From positions 1 to 14,989 of the forward strand of contig JAFGTU010000072.1 in the NCBI GenBank assembly GCA_016933985.1: a stretch of 14,989 bases of DNA, read 5' to 3'. The position numbers were made by a program, and so were the translations under genes. A model generated the notes under the pieces. That model had not been told where the DNA came from. It was given only the letters and a program-made list of their open reading frames with translations, and ran no database searches. Shown here piece after piece: positions 6,275 to 14,602 of the stretch (the stretch's first letter is position 1; each line of letters opens with the position of its first letter). The stretch is from Sedimentisphaerales bacterium (GTDB lineage: Bacteria; Planctomycetota; Phycisphaerae; Sedimentisphaerales; Anaerobacaceae).

Positions 6275-8209
6275 TTATCTTTCGCCGGCGGCCTTGCCCT
6301 TTTCCATTGGAGCAATCTTCAGGGTAATAACTGCTGCGGCGGCGGGCTTGCTTAGATTGATGCCCAGACGAATCGGCTTTCTCGGTGCGGTTACGTCCTC
6401 GTCGATAGTCTCAGCCTTGATCTCAAAATCAGCCCCGTTCGTCTCGATATCTACCTGCAAAGCCTCATCGGAATCGTAGATCATCAGCGATGATGCGCCG
6501 ACCTTTTTCCACTTGTCCAGCGTAACAAGGGCCGTGCCGAAGGTGGATGCCTTCGAGAAGGCGGCCTCGTCGGTTACGGTCAACGCGCCGGGGCCGGTCC
6601 GCGAATAAAGAAAAGTGCGTTTGAGCTTCTTTAGTTCGGGCGCATCGTAAGCAGAAGATATATCCAATACAAGCGTATCGGCGCCGTCAGTGAACTGCTG
6701 ATTTAGAATGACTCCGCGTGCGTTGCCGCCGGTTCGCTGGAGCTTGCCTGCGACGACGGGCACAGGGTGGCCGAAGGAATTGAGGACATTGCTGTCGTAG
6801 CGCCGGCTGCTGAAGGTCCGGGCGGTATAGACCTCTGAGCCCGGATCGAGCAGGAGGGGATTATCGCCCAAAACGACGACGAACGAGCCGACGTCGTTGT
6901 GGTTGTGATGCTCGGCGTTGTGTCCGCCCTTGAGGGCGACTGCAAGCTGCGATTGCGAATTCGGCCTGGGTCGGCAGATCAGCACGCCGGCCTTGTCGAA
7001 CCACGACCGAATCGGCAGTTGGCCGGAATCGGCGGCGGCCGGCCTGGCGAGAGAGGCCGAGTTTTCAAAGCTGTACATCATGCTCTCATACAGGGCCCCG
7101 CCTGGCCCGGCAGGATCGTCTTGCTCCCAACGTTGCAGCCCCATGCCGAACCGCCGGCTGACGAAATACATCAGCCTGGAGCTCGGCCTGGTCCTAACCG
7201 AGCAATCGGCAAAGGCCGGGTAAATGCCGTTATCTATCTCAATCGCCGCTCCGAACCGGCCCGCTGCCTTTGCCCGCTCATTGTCGAGGATATCGACCTT
7301 GCCTCCCGTAGCCTGATGAATCAACTCGCTGAGCATCACATAATATCCGTAGCCGTAGTTCCAATAGCCCAGGCCCTCGGAGCAGTAGCCGTCGTCGGTG
7401 AATCCCTTGAGGAAGTTCTGCGAGTATTGTTCGGCGGCTACTATGAAGAACGCCCGTCGCTCGGGCGAATCGATCACTGCCAGGGCCGAACCTGTTACGC
7501 CGCCGAGACAGACGGCGTTCCAGTTGTTGGTTGTGGTCATCCACCAGTTTCGCTCGCGCTTGCCCGCGACCATATCCTCGTAAGGCTTGAAGATCCTCTG
7601 TTCGAGGTTGTCTCGAATCATCCGTCGAGCATCCGGCCCCAGCTTCTCGGCCAGTAGGTAATCGGCAGTGGCCAGAGACCACGCAAGCATCGAAGAGCCA
7701 AGGTCGATATCAACGATCTTCCCATTGAAATTTGTCAGTCCGCGGTCGTGAGCCGGCATTACCCACGTCCTCTCGGCGCAAAGGGCCCGCACGATCTCTT
7801 CGAACGCAGGTATAAACCGCCCTTTGTTTTCGAGGCACTCGGCCGTAACCAGCGTTCCGACTCTTCCCCGCCGGCGTCCGCTCACTCTCTGCCATCGCGT
7901 CCGGTTGCCCGTGCGGGAATAGTCCAGATACAAATCATCAGGCTGGTCCGGAATTGCCTCTCGCAGCAGCTTCTCAGCCTCGGCGATAACGCCCTTGAAC
8001 GAGCTGTTTTTCGCTGGTTTCTCCCAGGCGTTCGTATCCGTAATGGGAACGCCGAAGCCCTTTGGCCCTTTCGAGAGCAGGCCGGCAACATACTTAACGC
8101 GCGCATGGTCAACCCCGTCAGCTCCTCGCGCAAAGCCGTCCAAAAGAAGGATGGCGCCAACGTACATGGACGTCGCAATTAACAACATTCGCTTGGTCGT
8201 CTCTTTCAT
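6275..8209 (-). CDS. Secreted heparinase II/III-family polysaccharide lyase
   Basis: Starting at the ATG at 8209 the protein has 644 residues. An in-frame ATG 60 bases upstream lacks a ribosome site and would place a Cys-rich stretch before the signal, whereas AAAGGA stands about eight bases before 8209. Residues 1-30 form a signal peptide (MKETTKRMLLIATSMYVGAI, then an Ala/Gly-rich cleavage area). The middle (about 40-380) is the alpha-toroid part, with WWMTTTNNWN (222-231) and an aromatic GYWNYGYGYY stretch (281-290). The C-terminal beta-sandwich opens with GGHNAEHHNHNDVGS (428-442), the heparinase II/III signature that holds catalytic and metal-binding residues. Family members cleave uronic-acid polysaccharides such as heparan, alginate or ulvan-like glycans by beta-elimination, in the periplasm or outside. 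The substrate is unknown. Confidence 0.88.
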   Translation of the reverse strand: MKETTKRMLLIATSMYVGAILLLDGFARGADGVDHARVKYVAGLLSKGPKGFGVPITDTNAWEKPAKNSSFKGVIAEAEKLLREAIPDQPDDLYLDYSRTGNRTRWQRVSGRRRGRVGTLVTAECLENKGRFIPAFEEIVRALCAERTWVMPAHDRGLTNFNGKIVDIDLGSSMLAWSLATADYLLAEKLGPDARRMIRDNLEQRIFKPYEDMVAGKRERNWWMTTTNNWNAVCLGGVTGSALAVIDSPERRAFFIVAAEQYSQNFLKGFTDDGYCSEGLGYWNYGYGYYVMLSELIHQATGGKVDILDNERAKAAGRFGAAIEIDNGIYPAFADCSVRTRPSSRLMYFVSRRFGMGLQRWEQDDPAGPGGALYESMMYSFENSASLARPAAADSGQLPIRSWFDKAGVLICRPRPNSQSQLAVALKGGHNAEHHNHNDVGSFVVVLGDNPLLLDPGSEVYTARTFSSRRYDSNVLNSFGHPVPVVAGKLQRTGGNARGVILNQQFTDGADTLVLDISSAYDAPELKKLKRTFLYSRTGPGALTVTDEAAFSKASTFGTALVTLDKWKKVGASSLMIYDSDEALQVDIETNGADFEIKAETIDEDVTAPRKPIRLGINLSKPAAAAVITLKIAPMEKGKAAGER

Positions 8210-8341
8210 TCGACTAATCCTTTCACATTGTCCTCGGAAGCATTCAGCACACTTACGACATGCTACCAAGGACCGAGTGTATAGACAAGTCTGATAAAGA
8301 ATGGTGCGTGAACCGGTGCCGGGGGAGATACAATAATTTCC

Positions 8342-8794
8342 CTATGCCCGGTCTGAACACGCATACCATATCAAAAGCGCAATCAGTCCAAGAACAAAAA
8401 TCGCCAGAATCACATTACGCACTTGTCTCTGAGGAATCTTGCAGATCAGATATATCGGAACGCCGAGGGCCAACATTCTCGGGTAAAACGCGACAAGAAA
8501 AAGCAAATAGAACAACCTGATGATTATCGGCTTTTCACCCTCGCCCCATACTTTCCGCCACATTGTCAAAAAGAGATCGAAGTAGAACCAAATATTGACG
8601 TAAGGTATGTAAGGCGTGAGCGGATTGATGGCGTCGTAGGAGCCGCACTTATCACAGTAGTATTGAAGCGGATTACATGGTTTGAGGCACTTTGCGCAGA
8701 GCGGCAATGCGTCATCAGGGATAAACTCATCGTCTATCCGCTCGACCGGCTTATCTTTCGCCTGCGACGAACCATCATAATCGGCTTCGGCCAT
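8342..8794 (-). CDS. Zinc-ribbon membrane protein of unknown function
   Basis: The 150-residue protein has an acidic N-terminus, a zinc-ribbon with cysteines at 33, 36, 47 and 50 (CAKC and CDKC), and two hydrophobic segments near 92-116 and 126-145. Between them is a KIPQRQVRN basic loop. I do not recognise a named family; small zinc-ribbon membrane proteins of this kind occur in planctomycete genomes (general impression, not a search). A GGAG ribosome site is about eight bases before the ATG. It is upstream of the heparinase-like gene on the same strand with a 132-base gap, so cotranscription is possible but not shown. With the ribbon before the first helix, the zinc site is likely cytoplasmic. 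Confidence 0.65.
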   Translation of the reverse strand: MAEADYDGSSQAKDKPVERIDDEFIPDDALPLCAKCLKPCNPLQYYCDKCGSYDAINPLTPYIPYVNIWFYFDLFLTMWRKVWGEGEKPIIIRLFYLLFLVAFYPRMLALGVPIYLICKIPQRQVRNVILAIFVLGLIALLIWYACSDRA

Positions 8795-9066
8795 CTTGCT
8801 GTCTCCCGAGTGCTCCTAATCGCACTGGTAAACGACTCTGCCAATGCCAATCGTACATAATACAAGACGCCTTGTGAACCTCAAATAATCAGGTTTTTCC
8901 GGTTTATCCGAATAATGAATGGGCGCATTCGGCAGATCGCACGACTGGGAGAGATTGCTGGGGGCCGAATTCCCGCATTCCTCACGCGATTGAACTCTGT
9001 TGAGGCGTGGCGGGCTTTTTGTGGGATAGAGCGACGATGTGCGGCAGCTCCGGCCGGCAATGGCCT

Positions 9067-11808
9067 CTATTCGCAGGGCCAAGCCTTGATAATCGGCGAC
9101 GCGGTGCTCACGTTCTCGCATGCGTCACGCGCCTCAACGTAGAAATCATAGCCTTTATGCGAGAAGCAAATGAAGTACTCATAGTATCGGCTCGTCTGCC
9201 AACCGCTGCTCGCCGGGCCGTTGGTGTTCACGAAGCGATATTGCAGGGGGCCGCCGCTGTCGTCTTCGGCCTCCGCCGCTGTCATTACGACCCAGTACAT
9301 GCATTGTGTCGGCGGCACGACCGGGCGGTCCTGCTCGCACGGTATGCTTTCCCAATACACTCCGCCGGGGAAGTAGGGCGGCGTAGTGTCGTTGCATGGA
9401 GTAGTCGCGCAGAGCTGCGGCGACCACCCTGTCTCTCGGTGGTTACGCTGGTTACGCGCCTTTACCCTGTAGCAGTACTGGGTCCTCATGGAAAGGCCCG
9501 TATCGGTATATACACGACTGCTGCCCCAGTTCCTGTCATGGCTGCCGTCCGTTACCGTCACGTTCTGGAAATAGTATTCGACGGCGCTGCCGTCGCCGGG
9601 TGTGGCTACCGATGCGCTCATCGTGATTGAGCTGTATGAAGCAGCCGTGGGCGGCGTTGACCAGGCCATTGGGTCGGGCGTGGGCGGCGGGGCGGCGGGT
9701 GTTGTGGCGCAGCGCTCCGCCGACCACCCGGTAACCAGCTTATTGCCGGCATTGCGCGCCTTGACCCTGTAGCAGTAGGTGCTTGCGTCATAGAGGCCCG
9801 TGTCTGTAAAGACCGGGCTGGCATCCCAGTCACGGTCGCTGCCGCCCGGCTTGCCGCTGATCTCATCGAAAAAGTATTCGACCCCGCCGCCGTCGGTGGC
9901 GACGGCGCTGGTCGCCGTCATTGTTACTGAGCTCCAGGACGTGGCGTTGGGCGCCGTTGCCCAGGTCATCGGATTAGGACTCGGCGGCGACCACGTCCTT
10001 GCGCACTTCGCCACGGACCACTTGGTCTCCACCAGGTTGACTGTATTACGCGCCTGGACAATATAGCAATACTCAAGGCCCTGCGACAGTCCCGTATCCA
10101 TATGGATTTGACTGCTGTGCCAGTCTCTGTCGCTGGCGCCGGGATTGCCGCTGATCTCCTTAAAACGGTATTCGACGGTCGAGTTGTCGCTCGAGTTGGC
10201 GTCGGCGGCCTCCATCGTGATCTCGCTTGTCGAGATTGCATTAGGCTCGCTCTTCCAGGTCATGGGGCTGGGGGTCGGCGGCGGGAAGGGCTGCCAATTG
10301 GCTACAAGAACGGCATAGTCCGCAAAATCGACCCTGCCGTTCCTATCGAGGTCTTCGCGCAGCAGGGGCCAATCGTAAGGCCACATCTGAGCCAGGAGCA
10401 TGAGATCGTGAAAATCGACCAATCCTTCGTCGTCGAGATTCAGGTCTGCAACGTTTCCCACTACCGTCAGTGGTGACATGCTTGCCTGGGACGTCCCTCC
10501 GTAGCAACCCTGGTTTATCCGCCCGCCGTGAGGCCAGTACTCGCCTTTCCAGTCCCAATAGTCGAAACCCGCGTCGATGCACGGGCTTGTGCTGCTGTCA
10601 TAAACCCATCTCAGAACGGTGCCGTTCCATCTGCCGTTTTCTGATAGCACGTGGTAATCGCCCTCGATCCAGAAGTCGTCGTTCGGATCACCGTCTGTGC
10701 CGTTAGCGTCCCAATGGCCGGTCATTGCAAAGCAGGGGTCGGCCTTTAGATCGCCTTCTCCCTGCGTCGCGCCGCCGATGAAGTTATTGCCGTTGTTATT
10801 CCAGAAGCAGTTGTACGAATTACTGCTGACTCCGGAAATACCCGCCATGCCGACCGGACCTTCATTGAATGCTATAATGTTGTTCTCTATGTAACCAGGG
10901 CACTGGCTCAGCGTCCCCGCGATTTTGACCCTGTTGCCCGTGATAGTATTGTTACGTATCCCCGCGCTGCAGTCGGCCATAGCCGAGCCATACGCGGCCC
11001 GGTTTCCTGCGATTATGTTATTGTCCACGGTGCCGGCGCGTGCGCACAGGCCGCCGCCGCGGTCGGCGGCCTTGTTTCCGAATATCGTGTTGCCTGCTAT
11101 CTCGCTGCCGCCGCCGTAGATCGCGCCGCCGTCGCCTCCGGCCTCGTTACAGATGATGACGTTGTCAAGAATCTGGCCCGTGCAATAAAACAGGCCCCCG
11201 CCGTCACTCGCGTTGATGTTGTATGAGATAACGTTGCCCATCACGTCGCCGTCGCATATATGTATTGCGCCTCCGTTGCCGTTATGCGTTATTTCATTTT
11301 CAATGATATCGCCGAGACAATTATCGATGGCTATGGGCCCGTTGAACGTTATCGTGTTTTTCTCAATGAGCGGATGGGGATAGTTCACGCCGGTGATCGC
11401 GTTATTATTGCAGTTGGTGATTATGTTCTTGCTGATTACCGGCGAGCTTCCGTTGCAGTGAATGCCTCGGCCCGTGATGGTGAAGCCTGTTAGGACCGAG
11501 CCGCTCGTCTCCCCGTTGTCAAAACGGACAGTATAATCCGATGAGGCGGTTATGACTGTCATCTCGACTATAACGCTGATATCCGGATACAGGCTCGTAA
11601 CCTCGATACGCTTGCCCTTGAAACGGATATTCTCCTGGTAAGTGCAAGGCTTGACGACAATCGTGTCGCCATCGGATGCGAAGTCAATGGCATCCTGGAT
11701 CCGCTCGAAGTCGGCGGCCGGGTCGCCGCCGCAATCAACCGTATAGACATCGGCCCGGGCGCAGACTAACGGCGTCAAACAGGCGAGGATAAAAAGCATC
11801 TTCTTCAT
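9067..11808 (-). CDS. Secreted right-handed beta-helix protein with dockerin-like domain and fibronectin-like repeats
   Basis: From the ATG at 11808 the protein has 913 residues. An earlier ATG at 11859 lies in the predicted -10 box, so it is rejected. A signal peptide (MKKMLFILACLTPLVCARA) is followed by a parallel beta-helix at about 40-380, seen as repeated N-x-I/V turns such as NNIIAGN and NTIFGNKA. A GGRINQGCYGG block closes it (about 428-437). Next comes a dockerin-like pair of calcium loops, DLNLDDEGLVDF and DLDRNGRVDF (about 455-496). Three repeats of about 98 residues follow, starting near 516, 614 and 714, each with PMxW, VEYxF, DRxW, DTGL and YCYxVxARN. The last ~100 residues are a diverged fourth repeat. 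It is probably a surface or extracellular polysaccharide-binding or -cleaving protein; no lyase catalytic residues can be assigned. Confidence 0.88.
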   Translation of the reverse strand: MKKMLFILACLTPLVCARADVYTVDCGGDPAADFERIQDAIDFASDGDTIVVKPCTYQENIRFKGKRIEVTSLYPDISVIVEMTVITASSDYTVRFDNGETSGSVLTGFTITGRGIHCNGSSPVISKNIITNCNNNAITGVNYPHPLIEKNTITFNGPIAIDNCLGDIIENEITHNGNGGAIHICDGDVMGNVISYNINASDGGGLFYCTGQILDNVIICNEAGGDGGAIYGGGSEIAGNTIFGNKAADRGGGLCARAGTVDNNIIAGNRAAYGSAMADCSAGIRNNTITGNRVKIAGTLSQCPGYIENNIIAFNEGPVGMAGISGVSSNSYNCFWNNNGNNFIGGATQGEGDLKADPCFAMTGHWDANGTDGDPNDDFWIEGDYHVLSENGRWNGTVLRWVYDSSTSPCIDAGFDYWDWKGEYWPHGGRINQGCYGGTSQASMSPLTVVGNVADLNLDDEGLVDFHDLMLLAQMWPYDWPLLREDLDRNGRVDFADYAVLVANWQPFPPPTPSPMTWKSEPNAISTSEITMEAADANSSDNSTVEYRFKEISGNPGASDRDWHSSQIHMDTGLSQGLEYCYIVQARNTVNLVETKWSVAKCARTWSPPSPNPMTWATAPNATSWSSVTMTATSAVATDGGGVEYFFDEISGKPGGSDRDWDASPVFTDTGLYDASTYCYRVKARNAGNKLVTGWSAERCATTPAAPPPTPDPMAWSTPPTAASYSSITMSASVATPGDGSAVEYYFQNVTVTDGSHDRNWGSSRVYTDTGLSMRTQYCYRVKARNQRNHRETGWSPQLCATTPCNDTTPPYFPGGVYWESIPCEQDRPVVPPTQCMYWVVMTAAEAEDDSGGPLQYRFVNTNGPASSGWQTSRYYEYFICFSHKGYDFYVEARDACENVSTASPIIKAWPCE
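9408..10263 (-). repeat. Three tandem ~295-bp coding repeats encoding fibronectin-like domains
   Basis: The repeats begin near 10262, 9968 and 9668 (98- and 100-residue periods) and share PMxW, DRxW, DTGL and YCYxVxARN. DNA is diverged between copies, so this is older duplication than in the coiled-coil M56 gene. Confidence 0.75.
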
Positions 11809-11857
11809 ATAATCGTATCCGTCCTCCTTGATTCTCAAAACGTCGGCACTATTACTC

Positions 11858-11887
11858 ATTATACTGAAATGGCGGCGGCCAGTTCAA
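11858..11887 (-). promoter_or_regulatory. Predicted sigma70-type promoter of the beta-helix gene
   Basis: On the minus strand TTGAAC (11882-11887) is followed after 18 bases by a perfect TATAAT (11858-11863). Transcription would start near 11851, about 43 bases before the ATG at 11808. A GGAGG site (about 11823-11827) lies 14 bases from that ATG, longer than usual. The -10 box overlaps an ATG at 11857-11859, which therefore cannot be the start. Confidence 0.65.
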
Positions 11888-12182
11888 GTGAAAAGCCCGA
11901 TAAGCGGCTACAAGCGGCCCCGGACTATGATGCGCCGGGACAAGCCGGCGTTACCAGAAAAATGGGCCTATCTATTCATTTCTGCTCAAAAGCCGGCGCT
12001 TTTCACTAATTCTTTGGGAATTCCGGCTGTTTTTTGCTCCAGAGGAAGGTTTGTCCGCAATTCCAATAGAAACGCCCCTAACAGACAGGAAAACAGCCCT
12101 CGCCGCCTCTGTAATAGAAGGGCCTCTCAGAGAGCCGAGCCGCCTTGGAGAGCAAATTCGCCTCGGAGAGAATGTTTTCGGA
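11888..12182. other. Intergenic stretch with small GC-rich hairpins, no gene
   Basis: Together with the promoter region this gap between the ndk stop and the beta-helix gene is about 370 bases. I see two short hairpins: CGCCGG-N6-CCGGCG at 11933-11950 and AAAAGC-N4-GCTTTT at 11988-12003. They may act as weak terminators. No ORF here has a ribosome site or a recognisable product. Confidence 0.4.
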
Positions 12183-12644
12183 CTAATCGGTCTTGGCGTA
12201 CAGCCAAGCCTCATCGCCCAGTTTGTACTCAGCGATTTCAGCGGGTTTGAAAAACAGGGCTATTTCGCGCTGAGCCGATTCCGGGCTGTCCGAGCCGTGC
12301 ACGAGGTTATATCGATTAGAACAGCCAATGTCTCCGCGAATCGTGCCGGGTTCGGCATCGAAGCCGAAAGTCGGTCCCATCAGTTTGCGAGCCATTGCGA
12401 TAACGCCGTCGGCCTCCCAGACCGTTACAAGCACCGGACAAGAGGTGAAAAAAGCCACTAAAGCCTCATAGAACGATTGGCCTTTATGAACCGAGTACAT
12501 CCGCCGAGCCAATTGCTCTGAGACGCGCACGAACTTGGCGGCGACAAGCTTGAGGCCCTTTCTCTCGAATCGTCCGATGATTTCGCCGATTAAGTGTCTT
12601 TGCACGCCGTCCGGCTTGATGATGATTAGGGTTCGCTCAGCCAT
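12183..12644 (-). CDS. ndk: Nucleoside diphosphate kinase
   Basis: The 153-residue protein aligns throughout with Ndk: the N-terminal TLIIIKPDGVQR (5-16), the KGLKLVAAKF segment (29-38) and the active-site block NLVHGSDS (113-120), where His116 is the phosphorylated residue. It transfers phosphate from ATP to other nucleoside diphosphates and balances NTP and dNTP pools in the cytoplasm. Length is slightly above the usual 135-145, through a short insertion around 62-75 and a C-terminal extension. The ribosome site is weak (GAG four bases before the ATG). It follows the OmpA-type lipoprotein gene on the same strand after 84 bases, so it may be read through from that gene; no clear own promoter was seen. 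Confidence 0.96.
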   Translation of the reverse strand: MAERTLIIIKPDGVQRHLIGEIIGRFERKGLKLVAAKFVRVSEQLARRMYSVHKGQSFYEALVAFFTSCPVLVTVWEADGVIAMARKLMGPTFGFDAEPGTIRGDIGCSNRYNLVHGSDSPESAQREIALFFKPAEIAEYKLGDEAWLYAKTD

Positions 12645-12728
12645 TGTGCTCGTATCGCGTATTGCGTTTAGCCGCCGCCGGCGTCTGTCCCATGGGGATG
12701 GCGGCGCATTTACACATTCTAAATTCTA

Positions 12729-13505
12729 TTATGTCCCTTCCGGCACGATATAGATTTCAACGCGGCGGTTCTTGGGATTGCCTTTCTTGCCCGCCAGATT
12801 CGGCTCGAGGGGTCTGTACTCGCCTAACGCACGCACGCTCAACCGCTTGGGGTCCATCTGGTTGGCCGTCATAACATTGAGCACGGATATGCCCCTGTGT
12901 GCGGACAAATGCCAGTTGGTGGGATGCTCGCTTTTTGTTTCGGCCTTGAGGATGGGAATATCGTCGGTATGGCCGGCAATTATGATGTCGAACTTCTTGC
13001 CCTCGTTGGAGTTCAAAATCGCGCAGAGCGACTTGACCGCATCAATTGCAGTGGAGGCCACATTGGCGCTTCCCTTCTCGAACAGCAAATCGCTTGTGAA
13101 CTTGACTATGCCTGTCTCCGCATCGAAAGAGACGATGTCGCCGTGCGTCTTGGCGAAGTCCTCGAGCATTGTGCTAAGCTCTATCGGAAGCGCCGTGCCG
13201 GTAAGCAGCTTCTGCTGCATCGAGGCGAGCAGCTCATTCTTCTTGGACAGGTCCTCTTCGAGGGCAGCTATTTTTTGTTTTAGGGTATCGACTTCAATTC
13301 CGCCTTTTTCCAGCGCCTCGGCGAGCTGCGTCTTCAACTGGTCGAGCTGTAGCGTCCCGGCCTGAAGCTCGGCCTGAAGCTGCTCTATTTGTTGTCGCTG
13401 AGTCTCATTCTTGATGCGAAGATCCTTGAGTTTAGAGTTACAGCCGCTCACAAGCAGCACCGATACGCACAGAAGAAAAATGGCCGAAAGTCTGAGAGTT
13501 CTCAT
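12729..13505 (-). CDS. OmpA/Pal-type peptidoglycan-binding lipoprotein with coiled coil
   Basis: The 258-residue protein starts with a lipoprotein signal ending in the lipobox LVSGC (Cys22). Residues 25-100 are a Gln/Leu/Glu-rich coiled coil. The OmpA-like domain covers about 130-258, with IIIAGHTDD (174-182), the peptidoglycan-binding block NWHLSAHRGISV (197-208) and the closing NRRVEIY (246-252). D181 and R204 match the positions that hold diaminopimelate in Pal/MotB-type domains. It likely anchors the outer membrane or envelope to peptidoglycan; its length and coiled coil resemble flagellar-motor-like MotB or YiaD-type proteins, but the N-terminus is a lipid anchor rather than a proton-channel helix. 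An AAAGGA site lies seven bases before the ATG. It is divergent from nfnA. Confidence 0.92.
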   Translation of the reverse strand: MRTLRLSAIFLLCVSVLLVSGCNSKLKDLRIKNETQRQQIEQLQAELQAGTLQLDQLKTQLAEALEKGGIEVDTLKQKIAALEEDLSKKNELLASMQQKLLTGTALPIELSTMLEDFAKTHGDIVSFDAETGIVKFTSDLLFEKGSANVASTAIDAVKSLCAILNSNEGKKFDIIIAGHTDDIPILKAETKSEHPTNWHLSAHRGISVLNVMTANQMDPKRLSVRALGEYRPLEPNLAGKKGNPKNRRVEIYIVPEGT

Positions 13506-13526
13506 TGCTAAATCCTTTCCAACAAG

Positions 13527-13554
13527 ATTATGATTGGCCCTTGACCGTTCGCAA
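13527..13554 (-). promoter_or_regulatory. Predicted promoter of the OmpA-type lipoprotein gene
   Basis: TTGCGA (13549-13554) and CATAAT (13527-13532) on the minus strand are 16 bases apart, placing the start near 13520, just before the ribosome site. Moderate match only. Confidence 0.45.
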
Positions 13555-13568
13555 GACGCACAATCCGT

Positions 13569-13592
13569 TTATCTGCAAAGATCTGCAGATAA
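13569..13592. promoter_or_regulatory. Perfect 9-bp-arm dyad upstream of the OmpA-type promoter
   Basis: TTATCTGCA and TGCAGATAA are separated by six bases. The centre is about 60 bases upstream of the predicted start of the lipoprotein gene and about 100 bases before the nfnA promoter. The arrangement suits an activator or repressor dimer; the protein is unknown. Confidence 0.5.
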
Positions 13593-13680
13593 GTGTGTCT
13601 CGTCGCCATCGCCGGCCGTAAGCACTACTTAACCGACGCCCTCAGCCCAGTCAAGCACAAAACTTACAAAATATCTCGCC

Positions 13681-13709
13681 TTGACAGCCGCCGCCGATGG
13701 CCTAATAAT
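13681..13709 (+). promoter_or_regulatory. Predicted promoter of nfnA-nfnB
   Basis: A consensus TTGACA (13681-13686) is followed after 16-17 bases by TAATAAT (13703-13709), giving a start near 13716 and a 5' leader of about 30 bases. Confidence 0.6.
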
Positions 13710-13747
13710 GCCGATTTCTGAGAATACGTTAGTTTTGGAGCAGAAAC

Positions 13748-14602
13748 GTGCCGCATACAATCGTATCGAAAGAGCAGCTCTCGGGTGACGTTTTCACCGC
13801 CGAGGTTCTGGCCCCGCTTATTGCACAGACCAGGAAGCCGGGCCAATTCGTCATTATCAGCTTGAACAACGAGTATGCCGAGCGAATCCCCCTGACAATC
13901 GCCGATGCCGACCCTGACAGAGGCACAATTCGCCTGATTTGGCAGCGAGTCGGCAAGACCACGGCGGAAATGGCCGACCTCAAAGAAGGCGACGAGATCG
14001 CCAACGTTGCGGGGCCGCTCGGCAGGCCCACCCACATCGAGAAATTCGGCCTGGTCGTATGTGTCGGCGGAGGAATCGGAAATGCGCCCCTGCTGCCCAT
14101 AGCAAAGGCCCTCAAAGAGGCGGGCAACAAGGTCGCAAGCATCGTCGGCGCAAGAAACAAGGACCTGCTGATACTCGAAAAGGAATTCGCCCGGATCAGC
14201 GACGAGCTGATAGTCACGACCGACGACGGCTCCCACGGGCGAAAGGCCCTTGTTACCGAGCCGCTCAAAGAGTTGTGCGGGCGTGAAGCAAAGCCGGCCC
14301 AGGCATTCGTAATCGGCCCGCCGATTATGATGAAATTCTGCTGCGATGTCACCAGGCAGTTCGGCGTGCCCACGCAGGTCTCGCTCAATACGATTATGGT
14401 CGATGGGACGGGGATGTGCGGCGGATGCCGGATTGAGTTCGACGGCAAGCCTAAATTCGTCTGTGTCGATGGGCCGGAATTCGACGGACACAAAGTCAAC
14501 TTCGACCTGATGATGAAAAGACTGAACGCATACAAAGACCTCGAACAGGCGGCACACGAAGAATACAAAAAGCACAAATGCAGGATCGGACTGGATAAAT
14601 AA
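13748..14602 (+). CDS. nfnA: NfnA: FAD/[2Fe-2S] subunit of NADH-dependent ferredoxin:NADP+ oxidoreductase
   Basis: The 284-residue protein starts at a GTG with GGAG seven bases upstream. The N-terminal flavin domain has ERIPLTIAD (45-53), the FAD-binding R-x-x-S/T-type motif. The nucleotide-binding domain has VCVGGGIGNAPLLPIAKAL (104-122). The C-terminal [2Fe-2S] site is D219, C224, C227 and C239 (DGTGMCGGCR, then CVDGP). This is the ferredoxin-NADP reductase-like family that includes NfnA, SudB and the electron-transfer subunit of dihydroorotate dehydrogenase (PyrK). The overlapping nfnB-like gene decides for Nfn/SudAB over PyrK. With NfnB it couples NADH and NADPH to ferredoxin by flavin-based bifurcation, in the cytoplasm. 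Sulfide dehydrogenase activity, as assigned to SudAB, remains an alternative. Confidence 0.92.
   Translation: MPHTIVSKEQLSGDVFTAEVLAPLIAQTRKPGQFVIISLNNEYAERIPLTIADADPDRGTIRLIWQRVGKTTAEMADLKEGDEIANVAGPLGRPTHIEKFGLVVCVGGGIGNAPLLPIAKALKEAGNKVASIVGARNKDLLILEKEFARISDELIVTTDDGSHGRKALVTEPLKELCGREAKPAQAFVIGPPIMMKFCCDVTRQFGVPTQVSLNTIMVDGTGMCGGCRIEFDGKPKFVCVDGPEFDGHKVNFDLMMKRLNAYKDLEQAAHEEYKKHKCRIGLDK

Noticed and set aside
8210..8269. Upstream in-frame ATG of the heparinase-family gene
   Set aside because: No ribosome site is seen, and it would add a Cys-rich leader before a clear signal peptide that has its own AAAGGA site.
11972..12214. 80-codon minus-strand frame after ndk
   Set aside because: It overlaps the 3' end of ndk, is Arg/Ser-rich without a domain, and has no ribosome site.
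12662..12710. GC-rich inverted repeat between the lipoprotein gene and ndk as a terminator
   Set aside because: GCCGCC/GGCGGC arms are separated by a 20-base loop, and no T-run follows on the minus strand.
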